Notes: generated from the letters alone by a model not told the origin. A DNA stretch of 64,000 bases from Euryodendron excelsum (GCA_033060915.1 CM065378.1:54697501-54761500); one strand, 5' to 3'; shown: positions 24,292 to 36,648, counted from the first letter of the stretch. Translations and numbers: made by a program.

Positions 24292-25555
24292 ATGGCACTC
24301 AAACCCTCTAAACCGAAGAAGATTTCAAAAGCCCTAGTTGTATCTACAACCTATACTTCGAAATGCCAAAAGAGGAAATCAAAGGAGGAATCAAGCAAGG
24401 ATAGAGGGAAGAAAACGAAAAGTAAGAAGGGAGAACCGATATCCTCAACAACCCTGGAAAGGAATGAACTTTATTTCAGTGAGGATAAAGCACATGAAAG
24501 GTAAAATTCGAGTTTTTCTCTCAGAAAAGTATATAATGGTAGATGGGTGGACTATAATTTCTTCGATCATTACAAATTTGAGTTAAGTACAAAATTGGCA
24601 AACTGGGGATGGAAATCTATGACTACATTAAGGGATGATGTTTATCTTGACTTAGTTGCCCATTTTTATGCCAATGCCAAAACAGATTATGGAGAAGTCT
24701 CCATTTTAAGTTATGTCAAGGGTGTCACTTTTACTCTAGACAGAGATGTGATAAGGCACATTCTTGGAATCAGACTTGGTGGAGAAGTTTATAGAGATAA
24801 TGTTTCAAGAAAAGATCAATTAAAAATTCTTTATGGAAAGGAAGTGGATGAATGTTTATAACCTCTTGCCACTGATTTGCCTCTTGAATTAAGGTTGGTT
24901 CATCACTTTACCTGCACAATTTTCACTCCTAAGACTAGAAAATATGAATGTTTCTAAAAAAGGGTTGTTTTTCTTGTGGGCATATCTAATTGACTCTAGG
25001 ATTGATTTGCCTCTATTTATTTTGGATCATATGTACAAAGCTACCATTTCTAGAATCAGTTTGTCTTATGAAATTTTCTTGACTAAAGTTTTCAAGCACT
25101 TCGATATTGACTTGAGCAATGAGAAAAAGAGGACTCCCAAGGCTATCAATGATTAATATAATGAAAAGACTCTCAAGAGAATGGGGTACACTCTGCAAAA
25201 CAAGAAATGGACTCTTAAGAAATCTAGTAGTGGCAGTACCTCATAGGAAAAGGCTCCAGCTGAGAGTAGTTCAAGACAAAGGAGTACCAAAAGAAGTTTA
25301 AATCCTAAACTTGAAGAGAATGCAGGGGATTTGAGTATGTTTATGGTTCAAGTAATGGAATCTCTGGACAAATTAAACAAAAAGGTAGACATTGCTGCCA
25401 CAAGAATGTTATTTGTGGAAAGAAAGATGAGAGAACTGAAAAAAGAAGTACAATTGCTAAAAAATGGCAAAGAAAAAATTGTGGGAAAAGAAGAGGAAGA
25501 AGAAAATGAAGAAAGTGAGGAAGGAGAAGAAGAAAGAGAAAGAGAAAGAGAATAA
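24292..25555 (+). pseudogene. SIRE extra ORF after pol (env position)
   Basis: Starts at ATG 24292 with a Lys/Ser-rich N-terminus. After one stop (24502-24504) the same frame continues into a globular region (VDYNFFDHYKF, LVAHFYANAK, VKGVTFTLDRDVIRHILGI, LVHHFTCTIFTPKT). A frame change near 24940 gives LFFLWAYLIDSRIDLPLFIL. The order of segments resembles the PF20167-type 'putative plant transposon protein' domain. The C-terminal part (25331-25555) is a coiled coil ending in an acidic Glu-rich tail. No transmembrane segment typical of an envelope protein is seen. Function is unknown; the position matches the env-like ORF of SIRE elements. Confidence 0.7.
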
Positions 25556-26517
25556 AAAGGAGAAACAGAAGATCAAGAGAATGAAGCAGAAGAAGGGACT
25601 GAAAAAGGAAGAAATACTGAAGAAGGGCTTGAAGCAGAGACGCAAGGCCAAGAAGAGGAAGACTCTTTGGCCACAGAATTTGACGCTACTCCTTCTATTC
25701 CTGAGAAATATGGGCTGAGAGAACAAGGGAAGGAAAGAAGTTCTCAAATACCAAAGATACACCTCTTGTCCTAACCCCCTCACCACCAGCCTCTCCTCAC
25801 TGATCTCTCCTCTCCATACCTCTCTCCCTATCCATCTTTTGTTTAAACTTTCATTTTGCATTTGTATTTTCATGTTTGCATAAGTATGCATTTTTGTTAA
25901 AGGATGGCATGTCATCCTCAAAGACAATTTATTTTGTAATCTTTTGTGAATGATCATTGACTACTCTTTTGTAATGCTTTTTGTGAATGAAATCTGATTC
26001 TGTTGTTGATTCTATGCTTTGCTTGCTTCCCTGATTATACCAATTATCTTGTTATAAGATTTTTTTGCTATTGTACCTATCTTTGTTATATATATATATA
26101 TATATATATTCTCTTTTTGATGAATTGATAAAAAGGGGGAGAAGAATTGAAGTAAAATGTAAAATGGGAAGAATTACTTGCTGCTAAATGATGGATAATT
26201 GATGAATTTTTGAAACAATGAAAGTTGCATGATATAGCCTATGAAATCTTATATAGTATGTTCTTAGGGGGAGTAATATGATGAAGAAATTTTTTTTCTT
26301 AACTTGTTTTGGAATTAACTGATGCAAATTCTTTTTGAAAGATGAGATCTGTTTTTGCTAATCAAACAAAAGAAAAGATATTTTTATTGTCTTGAAAGCA
26401 TCAGTTGCAAAATAAAGGGGGTGTTTTCTTTGGTAAGAAATTTGTTTCTATTTATTTCATTTAATCTTATAATGCCTGCTTTTGCAAAGGTTTTGTCATC
26501 ATAAAAAAGGGAGAGAT
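25556..26517 (+). other. SIRE 3' untranslated region and purine tract
   Basis: Non-coding. It includes GA-rich DNA continuing the acidic tail, a (TA)n run near 26089-26110, and the purine tract AAAAAAGGGAGAGA (about 26503-26516) next to the 3' LTR, which would prime plus-strand DNA synthesis. Confidence 0.7.
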
Positions 26518-28130
26518 TGTTGACTCTACGCCTTAATTTTAATGATAACTAAACCTTGTGTTACTTTACTAATACATTTAATTAGCGTACAGACTAATAA
26601 AGATTATAATTTAGACTTAAAGTTTAATTCATATCAAAATGGATACACAATATTTACAAGTTCAAGCAATGCACCAAAAGTCAAGCCTTGCACCAAAATA
26701 GAGCAATTGCACCTATTCAAACTTCAAACAAATGATTTGCATTCGAAGAGATTAAAGATACTCAAAGGAAGACTTCATTGAGTGTGAAAAGAATAAATGA
26801 AGATAACTTGAACTTGAAGAGATTGAAGCTGCTCAAAAAGAGAATTCGTCATGTTTGCACAAATCTCTATAAAGAATTCAAAAGAGAACTTCATCAGTGA
26901 TTTGTAAATTCAATGAAGATGATATGTGCTCAAAGAAATTGAAAATGTTCAAAAGTAAACTTCATCAAGTCTATAATGAAGTGATCCTGAAGAAGAAGAA
27001 ATCGGCATCATGTATATGAAGCTCTACATGGATGAAAAGAACATTAGCAACAAATGGAAAAAGCTCGGGAATGAAGAAGAAAAGCTCAACATTAATGAAA
27101 AGAAATTTGGCAGCTTAGCAACAAAGAAAATATGATCATCAAAAGAAAAATTCAATCCAAATTAAACGAAAGACATCTTTGAAGGATTGAAAACTTTGAT
27201 CTATCATACCCTAAAGAAAAGACCTCTTGAAGATCTTAAGTATCTTTGATGAACATTATATCTCAAAGAGAAGATCTATTGAACATCCTCAGATTATTTG
27301 AAGCTAAACTGATCAAGGAAAGCATGGAGGACATTTTCTGGGTGATGTGTTGACACATGGGTTTGATGTGTCGACACTTCAAGACAGTGGACAAATTCTG
27401 AGAAATGCGGACTTGATGTATTGACACATAGAAGTCAAGTGTTGACACTTGGGGACTAACGACTATATTTTTAAACATTATATTAAAGTGGGCGCGTATT
27501 TAATGAAGCACCAACAACCTCCAACAGGTGAAATCAATTCAAGGCTTTATATATAATCCTCTAAATGCATTTATGGAGAAGAGATACAATATTCATTGTT
27601 TGATTGAGTTAAAAAATTTTAAAATTCTCGTTGTCTTCAAGTTGGTAGTTAGTGAGCTATTCAATTCCCATTCACTCTTCATAAAGAGTTGTATTTCACT
27701 TGTATATCTTTCATACACTTGTAAGCGAGAGTTGGAGTGTTCTCTTGTCAAAGAAAAACACTTGTAAGTTGAGGTGGATCTTGGACAAAATCACTTGGTA
27801 GCTGGAAGAACTTGGGAAGAAGTTCTTGTGTAAAAGTGAGTTGAACACTGTGGAAATCAGCATCTACTTTGTAATTGGAGATTAGATAGTGGAGGAAGAC
27901 TTCAAGGAAATCTTAGGGTGAGGACGTAGACCATAAATTGTGGTTGAACCTTGGTAATTCTTGGTGTGCTTTCTTGTGCTATGTTTTCTTTTTATTATTG
28001 ATTACATTGCACTACATATATCTTGAACTACACTATTCCATTTATTAGATTAATTTTAATTAATCTTAATTGTTTTAATTTATTTTTAAACCCAATTCAC
28101 GCCCCTCTTGGGTTGCCTTTTGGGCCAACA
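26518..28130 (+). repeat. 3' LTR of SIRE element
   Basis: 1613 bp, same ends as the 5' LTR, followed by CAAGG, the presumed target duplication. Confidence 0.93.
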
Positions 28131-28135
28131 CAAGG

Positions 28136-28385
28136 GGCACCCCACTTTTGTGGAAAGGGGAGGATCTATGAAACTCATGGATTAACCCAATATTTCACGC
28201 GCACCGCCATTCGGGTTGGTCGGGTATAATTAAAATAATATTAAAAAGGCTTGGGCCGGTTTAATATTTAATTTTTGGACGTGATCTGAATCAGATGTGT
28301 GTGTACCGAATGGGAACCGAACCGGTTCAAGTTCAAATTTAATTCCAACGATTGCGACCCTTTAATAACAATTTTTTTATTATAT

Positions 28386-28467
<82 letters not shown>

Positions 28468-29599
28468 GCGAAGCACTGCCAGATTCCAACGAAGTCCATT
28501 CGAAGTGCTGCCCCAGATTCCGGCGACTTTCTCTCTGTTCTTTCAGACTTAGAAATATTGTACGAATTTTTATCCAGGTTTTTTATCTGGTTAATTATCT
28601 GTTTTACCAGTTCGTGTTTTCAAATGATTATCTTTATTTGCTGTGTGGTGAATTTCAGTGGAAATTCAATCACTTTGTTTTGTGTTTTTGTATTGAATTT
28701 TATCGTTGAAATTCTATATAATTGTAGTATATTTTCAATGTAGAAAGTACTGTCTTTAGTTATCATACCATATTGATTTTGTCAAAAATGGTGTGTGTTT
28801 CTATATGAAATTTACTGTCATAATTCTGTGTTAAATTAGACAGAAATTTTCTTATGTTTTCCTTCATACATATTGCATTTATAATGTACATTGAGAGAGC
28901 AAAATCTGACGTTTGCATTTGTTGGACCTAAATATTGTAGTGCTACTTAGTCAGTGTCGTGATAATTTTATCTTAAAGATGGACACTCATTAATTCTATG
29001 AGCACCTGTATGGGGGGCGAATTTGTCTTAAAGAGAGAGTGTGTAACACTCGACTTGATCTATCTTTCATTGCATATTTTATTGCATTATAGCATATGAA
29101 TTATTGAGTATTTCATGTCACATTATTTCACACACATTAATTTTAATTTCTCTTTATTATAGCTACAGTTTATATGGGAGACATTATATACAATATTTTC
29201 CCAACAACTTCAAAGAAAAAAGACGTTAAAAATGTTGTTCCACATTTTTCCCTAATCTTGATTATTTTTGTTAGCATTTTCATCTGTGGTTCACCTTACC
29301 TATATTTCACTTGTCTTTTATGAGTAATACAATATGCCAGCAATTTCTTTTTTCTTACATGTGAAACTTTTTGTTCTCCTATATATAAATTTAAATTCTC
29401 TTCTAGAATGGAATTAATCACGAGAGTGCCTATAAAAATTGGATCCTTTATAGGTTACTCTTGGGTTGTTATAAAAAAAAAAAAGAAGAGAGAATGAGAG
29501 AGATGAATAAAAAAGGTTATTGATATGTGAAGAACAAATAGGGATGTAGGCCAACTTTCTTGAGTCTAGGATGATCACTAAAAATTGTTAGGTTTTTCA
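28136..29599. other. Non-coding DNA with long CT microsatellite
   Basis: No protein can be recognised. Positions 28390-28465 are an almost pure (CT)n run of about 37 units. The following CCGGCG-containing stretch to about 28560 resembles a plant 5' untranslated leader, but no coding exon can be tied to it. Confidence 0.4.
28390..28465. repeat. (CT)n microsatellite, about 37 units
   Basis: An uninterrupted CT run; open frames read through it are serine/leucine or arginine/glutamate artefacts. Confidence 0.97.
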
Positions 29600-29619
29600 G
29601 CGGAGATCTGCAACCTCGT

Positions 29620-30516
29620 TGTTGGGATTGCCAAATCCATGTACACGCGAAAGCTTGAAAGCACTCACAAAAAAATACACATACCAAACAGACACAAGAT
29701 TTATCGTGGTTCACCGAACCAATTTGAAGCTAAGTTCACACAAGCTAGAAAGAGGTTTCACTGTAAACAAATAGGATAGAGGATTACAAGAGGAGTTACA
29801 TGACACAAACCTTTCTCCCACAAATCTTCACTATTCTCATTCTCTCATCCTCACAGTCTCTTCAATAGAGGATTCCAATTTTTGTAACAGAATGACTCAC
29901 ATAGGAACAACTCTCTTTTTACCACCCCGACTAGTCCCCTGACTTGCACCCCTACGCCGAGGGTGGTGCTCTTTGGACTTGCCCCTTGACACCCTCACAT
30001 TTTAGGCGTACTCGACGTCCTTCGACGTACTACACAACCTTTGCTTAAAGGGGGTATTTATAACTACTCCTCCCACTGTACATCTCCATCTCCGTCTGAC
30101 CAAACCTTCGCTGACTCAATTGTTCAACAGCATGTGCGGCCTGAAGAAGAAAAACTCCAGTGCCTTCGAGGAAGAAGGCAACGCAGCTACCTTCCTTTTC
30201 TTCTTTGCTTTTTCTTCTTTTTCTTCTTTTCTTTTGGCTGTTGTGGAGTGGGAGATCCACCCACATGGGTGGACCCCACACTCAACAATCACCCCCTTCC
30301 ATCATGTGGGTGAATTTTACCCCAACGACTGTTACAGAGATTGGGATCCTTTGTTGAAGAGATTGTGAGAATGAGAGAACAAGAATAGTAAGGGTTTGTG
30401 CGAGAGAGAGTCTGTGCCATGTAACTCTTCTTGTAAAAAAATTTTCTCTGTGAATAGTAAAATTTTCTTCTCTAATTCATTGTTTTGTGAGTGTTTATTT
30501 GATTTCTGGCACAACA
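29620..30516. repeat. LTR-like foldback region
   Basis: The span starts TGTTGGGATTGCC and ends CTGGCACAACA. About 110 bp near 29785-29895 is the inverted copy of about 30330-30440 (GAGTTACATG, CTCATTCTCTC, GTAACAG words). ACACTCACAAAA-like words also recur inverted near both ends. A TTTATCGTGGTTCACC word at about 29699 is typical of plant LTRs. It may be two LTR fragments in opposite orientation or one foldback unit; no target duplication was found. Confidence 0.45.
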
Positions 30517-31734
30517 AAAATCAGTTCCTAATAAATTTGTCAAAAGTTACTCAGCTGCTGATGTCCAAATTTGGGGAGATTGTTTGAATGGTGTTTCTGC
30601 CACCACCCTCACCATTGAGATCTTCTCATTTGAGAGGCATTCATAAGCCAAAGTAGGGTTACATTGAGCAGCTAAGGCTGAAAAAGAACAATGAGTTCAA
30701 CCAGCTCATCCCCTCACCATTTAAATCAGGATTCATGCTCTCAACAAAACAGGATGAAGAATAAAATATTTCCGTGCTTTCGGATAATGTTGTATTTCAT
30801 ACTACATATTTCAGGTTGATTATATTGTTGAAGAACTCAGATACCAGGGAGATGCATAACAGTGGTACAATCACTCTTTCCTCTAAACTGGCCTCTGGGA
30901 GGGGTAAAAAAATGAAATGCACTTGTTTATCCTCGGAGTCAATGTTTCTTTATCAAATCATATATATTGAGATGTGTAGACTTATGACATACCTATTTTC
31001 TTATGCTGCGAGCAAAATAGTCACGGGACGTTGAATACGATTTACAATTTACTATCCCGAAAACTGTTGGGAGTTTGAAAAGGAATTTCACCTCTGCATT
31101 TGTCAGAGTAGAATTCCTGAACTTCCATGATGAGCGACCTTCCGTTTCCATTTTATTTAGTTTTTAAGCACGGTTCGTTTGTTGGTTCAGCTCCTAGAAG
31201 CTCTCTGTTTACTGGTTCTCTAACTCTTTCAGTCTCTGATCTTCTTCCAAAGTTGGCTCTTCTTTGCCTTTCACGTCTGCATTACCTTTCACATCAGCAC
31301 TATTCTTCTTTGCTTCCTGATTATACAAAATAAAAAGATGACTTAAGGAAGATATACAAGTTCCGACACACTGACGCATGCAATCTGATTATTCAAATAA
31401 TTCCAAAACACCCAATTCCACCTTCCAGTGAGCAAGCTACAAGTCCAGTTTTCTTCCCCATATGACCCTTCTGAAGAAAAAAAGTGCTTGCTTCAAGTAA
31501 TTTTCAAATGCTCAAGGCTTCCTCACTTTTAACTAAATCATATTCAAAGAATGTTGTTCTTCAACTCATGAAATGAGTGAATCATGATCCAAGGCTCAAT
31601 AAAAACATTCAAAATGATATGGTGGCTACCGTGGCATGTTTAGCTCTCATTTGATATTCAAATAGCCTCATCATAGAAAGTTTTATGTGACTTCTATCCA
31701 AGCACTATGTAATTTGGAATTTAAATTACTTGAA
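30517..31734. other. Non-coding DNA downstream of kinase gene
   Basis: The right end holds the 3' untranslated region of the minus-strand kinase. A codon-like minus-strand stretch at about 31219-31325 follows a possible AG acceptor, but cannot be joined to any gene. Confidence 0.4.
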
Positions 31735-33754
31735 TCACATGGATTCTGGCGTGTCTGTAATGAGAAGATCACTAACCTGGCCTCCATTTGACAACCCTTC
31801 ATCTGAAATCGATTTTTGAGAACGGTGCCTATGTCTATGATCACTTGATTTGCAGTTTTTTCCGAGTTCTCTTAGTCGGTTGAGCTCTGGCAATATGATC
31901 AAACCAAGATTCGGCCTGTCCTTCTTCCTTAGCTCACAACACTTTAATGCTAAATTTGCAAATTGAAAAGCGTCTTCAACAGGCCAGTCTGGCACAGTTG
32001 GATCAAGCAAATCTGCAAACATTCCTTTCTGGATGGCCCTCCCAACATGGTGTGTGAGACCCATTGGGGGCCTTGCCGTGATAATTTGGAGTAACATCAC
32101 CCCAAGGGAGTATATATCTGATTTAGTCCCTAACTCGCCGGTCTGTTGATACTCAGGATCTATATAACAGAATGTCCCTGCTGCAGAGGTCATGTGATAT
32201 TGTGTAACACTATCAGCCACAGAAGGTGGGACTAGACGTGCAAGGCCAACATCACTTATTTTGCACACAAAATTTCGGTCTAGGAGGATGTTGGCCGGCT
32301 TAAGATCACGGTGCACAAGAGGTTCTGGCTTTGCCTGGTGGAGGAATAAAAGCCCAGTTGCAATATCAGCTGCTATTTTGAATCTAGTTCTCCATGGAAG
32401 GGGAGGGGTGTTTCCTTTCCGAAATAGACGATCTTCCAAGCTGCCATAGTTCATGAATTCATATACCAAGCATCCATACTCAGGACAGGCACCTAAGAGG
32501 AGGACCATGTTCGGATGCCTAATGCGGCTGAGGATCTCAACCTGCCTCATGGAAACACATTCTATAAGCACGAGTTTTACAGAAAAAGATTTCTTAATGA
32601 GAATTCAACTTATACACTAGGGCATCTTGGGACATCCCACTGAAACTGAGTTGTACTTCAACATGGTGAGTACCTCCCCTTGGAACTGCATCATGAGAGC
32701 GTTACAAATTCTCTCAGAGCATTTCGAAAATTAACAATAACACGATACATACCTCTTGTTGGAACTGCTTCTTCCCTTGTTTAGCATCGGGTCGAAGAAC
32801 TTTGATGGCAACTGGAGTGTGATCAAGTTTTCCTTTATAAACAGGCCCATATCCACCTTCACCAATTTTCAATGAGTTTGAGAAGCGATCAGTAGCCCCC
32901 TCTATCTCTTCTATGGTGTATTTTCTGTACCGGACATCATTATGGGATAAAACATCCAATGCTCGATTCTTCTCTTCCACCTCTCGCTTGACTTTCAACT
33001 CCGCATACTTTCTCCTCTGTGCTTCCATCTCAGCTAGTTTTTTTGCCTTCTCAGCTGCTTCAACTGCAGCTCTGGATTTAGCCTTTTCCTTCTCAACAAT
33101 GGCAAGAGCTACCTCTTCTGCAAGCAGGGCTTGCTCAAACTTACGAGCTTCTTCTTTCTTCCATGTATGAAGCTCTTTAGCCTGAAATTTAGTTAGTAAG
33201 AAATCCAACAATATTAGAAATATACCATTTTTTCACCACTAGATTGATGTTATAAGATTTGTGGTGAATTTTGAAAATCTCAACACCTTTTTATGACCAA
33301 TGCCATAGGGAATTGCTTCCTCATATAGTTGGTAAATCCTTTCAGACCACAACATAATGTATTTTTGGTTTGGCTGGCTTGTGAGATTTAGAAGTGCTTA
33401 TGAATCCAAGTAATATTCTGCTCTTATGGAAACCTACCTAATTAATCCATGTGTAATTTCATACAAATATATGGAATTAATATCATATTACAGAAAAAAC
33501 GAAGTGTGCAGCACAGAATGAGAGACTTTTTCTGGTGATTGATCACTGTCTTATGGACTTTACCGCTCTGTTTGTGGCCTACATGGCTGCTGTCTGTTAT
33601 GTTTGGTCTCCTTAGACGAGCTATGCTGTTCCTTTCCTCTACCATAAAAAAAAAAATAAAGCAGTAAAATTTCCTCTTAATTGCTCCCAAAAAAAAACAT
33701 CAAGGCTTACCCCCATTTGTTTATTTTTTTTTATATATAAATAATTAATAATTA

Positions 33755-33811
<57 letters not shown>

Positions 33812-35576
33812 ACACACACACACATGCACACAACCACAGTTAATGCCTAGAATTATACTTAGGCCTCGTTTAGTGGTGCAGTAGCTTCTCCACAAATATT
33901 ATGAGTTAAGAGTTCTGTGGAAAAGATATTGCTATGAAGAGGTTTGGAACCGTTTGGTCGTTGCACTTGAGAAGCACTTTTACATCCTATTTTTTGCTGA
34001 GGTATCTTAATCACCCCAACACATCTTGAAGCACTTCAAGGCGCTGCAAAAGCCCTTCTAAACTAAATACGTACAGTGCAGTACCAAATGGGGCCTTAGA
34101 AGGTGGCTGTGTGCGACACTACTCCTAGTTTTATTATCAGACTACGGACTAAAATTTACTGCATATCTGTCCACCATTTTATTGAAATTGGGAGTTTGTA
34201 GATAGTAAAGTTCATGGAATAATAGGTCTATTACATTCAGACTTAGTTTGGAGACACCTTTATTTTTCAAAGGATATGATCATAAAATGAGAAGAATGAT
34301 CACGTTGAATATTAATTTTTTTCATCATAAAATCATTGGCCTTTTAGCGGCTTTAAGGCAATTATTGTTAACTATTTTGTAGATATAGCTTGTTAAAAAG
34401 TGCTTTTGAACCAGGGAGATCAATTACAGTCTTTGTAATAGAGTTTGTAATGGTGTGGTGCTACCTTCTTTTTAGCTGACACTGCTTCTTTGCAAGCTGT
34501 GTTATACATGCCGATGGTTTGCTTTAGCTCAAGTTTCAGCTTTTTCATCTGGGCTTCCACATCTTTCTGCCAATCAAGGACATTCAAAAAGTCAGATTAT
34601 TTGATGAATGTGATTAATTCCAATTAGGCAAGCAGAAGTCCTAACTAGATGATCACACAAAAGAATTTCCTGAAGACATTTACCATACAATTTTGTTTTT
34701 CACTTACTGAAGATGATGGAGAGCTGGAATCCTGCAGAGACTCTGCTACATTGGCAAAATCTAAATTTTGGGCTGTGACATCAATTGATCCAGTATTACG
34801 TGGTGCTGAAAAATCACTGTCATCTGCAACCGAATTACGGCTACTTGGTCTAATAGAGCCCCGAGTCAAAACTTCAATGTCCATTAACAAATTGGTTGCT
34901 TGAAAATCACTGTCATCTGCAACTGAATTACGGCTACTTGATTTCTTAGCCCCCCGAGTCAAAACGTCCATGTCCATTGACAAATTGGTTGGAGAGTTCT
35001 TGGTCCTCACTCTTTCTCGTCCTCCCCTCACAGACTGTGCCCTGTTCTCACCACAAGACATAAGTCTAGTATTTAGTAAATAACAAAACAATAAACTTGT
35101 TAGAGAGCATCACGAATAAATATTAAACTATCGTAACAGCTACACTTTATCTGTAAAACCTATTTTTTGAGGTCAGCATTTTGGTCGGACCTTATGCCAA
35201 TCTTCGACAATTATTAAAAATAATCGTTTTCATGTTAAACTACACTCCCATTCTAAGTTGACTATGATATCTCCCTTTTTTTTTTTTTTTTTTCTCTCTT
35301 TGATCAACTTACCTGGGTCCATCCTCTAGCTCAGAGAGGTCATGTAGCGAATGAGATGGAATTTCTCTTGGAGATGGTAGTCTTGGCGGAGTAGCACTAT
35401 TAACTGCAGGCCGTACTGCTGGTCGGACGGACAGCGCCTTCTCTTTACCAATTACATACACAGAACAAAAATCTGGGGCATATTTGTTTAAGATAGTTAT
35501 CACATCATTGTTTTTTAACTTCCTGCATGAGCAACAAGATGACTATTTAGTGGTGCATTTGTGTGTGCGCGCGAGT

Positions 35577-35641
<65 letters not shown>

Positions 35642-36648
35642 TGCAAGAGCACTCCTTGTTGATGCACCAAGAGCAATATTAGCGATGAAGTTGCTGCTGA
35701 TATAGTTCAGAAGTGCTTTAGAAACATCAGTATCATCAACGACAACCTCTTTGGCTGTAACCTGAAATACCCTCCACATCCAATAAAATCATATGTGGTA
35801 TTAGTTAAGACTACACTGCACTGCCACAGACCACCGATTATGACTTCGTTTATTATGATGAATCTCGCATAATGCAGTCTCAAATGATTGAAGTCCCCAT
35901 TTGGGAGATATTTAAGTGAAAAACCATGGTGCACATGATCAGTAATATAAATCCCTTTAAGGGTACGAAAGCTTCCCAAAATCATCCTAAAGACATGAGG
36001 GAAAAAGAAAAGAAGCAGCATAGGAGATGATAGATTTAACTCCACACTATCATTCTCATTCGTTGTGCATCTGCAAAATTACTTACCCCTCTTCGCGCAC
36101 AGTACACGCGGAAAGTACTGAAAACCTGCTGCAGGTCGGCATCTGTTGGTCCACCATTTCCATCTAGAGCAGTATCATTCACGCCGGGAATACTTGCAAA
36201 ACCTTTCATTTTAAATGAAGAAAAGGCCAAGAACAAAAAAAATGTTATGACCATGCATGGAAATGATACATGACATGTAGAATGTTTTGATTTTGATGCT
36301 TCTCACTTGTGTTACCATGATTCCAAGTACCTTACCACCTATACTGTTACAATGCTTGATATGTATTTCTTCTATGGTAATGAAACTTTTCTAACAAGTA
36401 ATGGCAACAAATGGAAGCATATATATATATATATATACGATGAAACAGAGAGGGGGGTACCTACGATGTTGTTGGAAATTTCTGTTGACGTGAATCAGGA
36501 GGAGGGTTGCATTATTGGCTGGCAATATATGATCGATTGCCCACCGAAGGGCATATGGGCTGTTCTTGTCTTTATCAATGGCCACAACGGTGGAGCCGGT
36601 GGGTGGAGAATGACTGTCATGATCGGCCGGAAAGTGGTACTGAGCCAT
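31735..36648 (-). CDS. USP-domain receptor-like cytoplasmic kinase, 8 exons
   Basis: Exons in transcript order are 36648-36461, 36192-36087, 35761-35640, 35522-35313, 35041-34708, 34566-34465, 33181-32753 and 32541-31735. All introns have GT-AG ends and phases agree, giving 765 residues. ATG at 36648 (CACATGG) is chosen over an in-frame upstream Met because the USP domain starts just after it. Residues about 17-170 form a universal-stress-protein-like fold ([20 protein letters not shown]). Residues about 321-430 are a Lys/Glu coiled coil. The kinase follows: glycine loop [11 protein letters not shown] (about 461), VAIK Lys481, HRDLKPAN Asp576, DVGLAR Asp594. The protein ends soon after the kinase with no U-box, unlike U-box kinase relatives. 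It should be an active Ser/Thr kinase; the substrate is unknown. Confidence 0.93.
33759..33824. repeat. (CT)n/(CA)n microsatellite in kinase intron 6
   Basis: A CT run with one AT interruption passes into CACACA. It lies in the 1.28-kb intron between exons 6 and 7. Confidence 0.95.
33862..34095. mobile_element. Tourist-like MITE in kinase intron
   Basis: 234 bp. The left end GGCCTCGTTTAGTGGTGCAG and the inverted right end GGCCCCATTTGGTACTGCA form terminal inverted repeats. TTA occurs directly outside both ends (33859-33861, 34096-34098), the 3-bp target duplication of PIF/Harbinger elements. It carries no ORF. Confidence 0.82.
34807..34992 (-). repeat. 93-bp in-frame tandem duplication in kinase exon 5
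   Basis: Two adjacent 93-bp units (34807-34899, 34900-34992) encode 31-residue repeats with shared VLTRG and [12 protein letters not shown] segments. The DNA copies differ at several positions. They lie in the linker between the USP domain and the coiled coil. Confidence 0.88.
35579..35638. repeat. (GA)n microsatellite at kinase intron 3 donor
   Basis: About 60 bp of pure GA; on the gene strand it is (CT)n starting inside the 5' splice site of exon 3 (AG|GTCTCTCT). Confidence 0.95.

Larger units (their letters stand above)
17570..28130 (+). mobile_element. SIRE-type Ty1/copia retrotransposon, two LTRs
   Basis: Both LTRs begin TGTTGACTCTACG and end TTTGGGCCAACA. A primer-binding site for initiator tRNA-Met follows the 5' LTR and a purine tract precedes the 3' LTR. 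Internal order is gag, protease, integrase, reverse transcriptase, RNase H, then an extra ORF, which is the Ty1/copia order with the post-pol ORF typical of SIRE/Maximus elements. Flanking pentamers TAAGG (17565-17569) and CAAGG (28131-28135) agree at four of five bases. By eye about 19 of the first 250 LTR bases differ between copies, so the insertion is not recent. All ORFs are broken. Confidence 0.92.

Noticed and set aside
25457..25957. 166-codon minus-strand frame rich in Phe and Ser
   Set aside because: It is the shadow of the acidic Glu/Lys-rich tail of the SIRE extra ORF.
28299..28709. Open frames of 136 and 66 codons through the CT microsatellite
   Set aside because: Mostly Leu/Ser from the (CT)n run, with no protein family resemblance on either side.
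31127..31333. 68-codon plus-strand frame
   Set aside because: The codon-like signal in this stretch is on the other strand.
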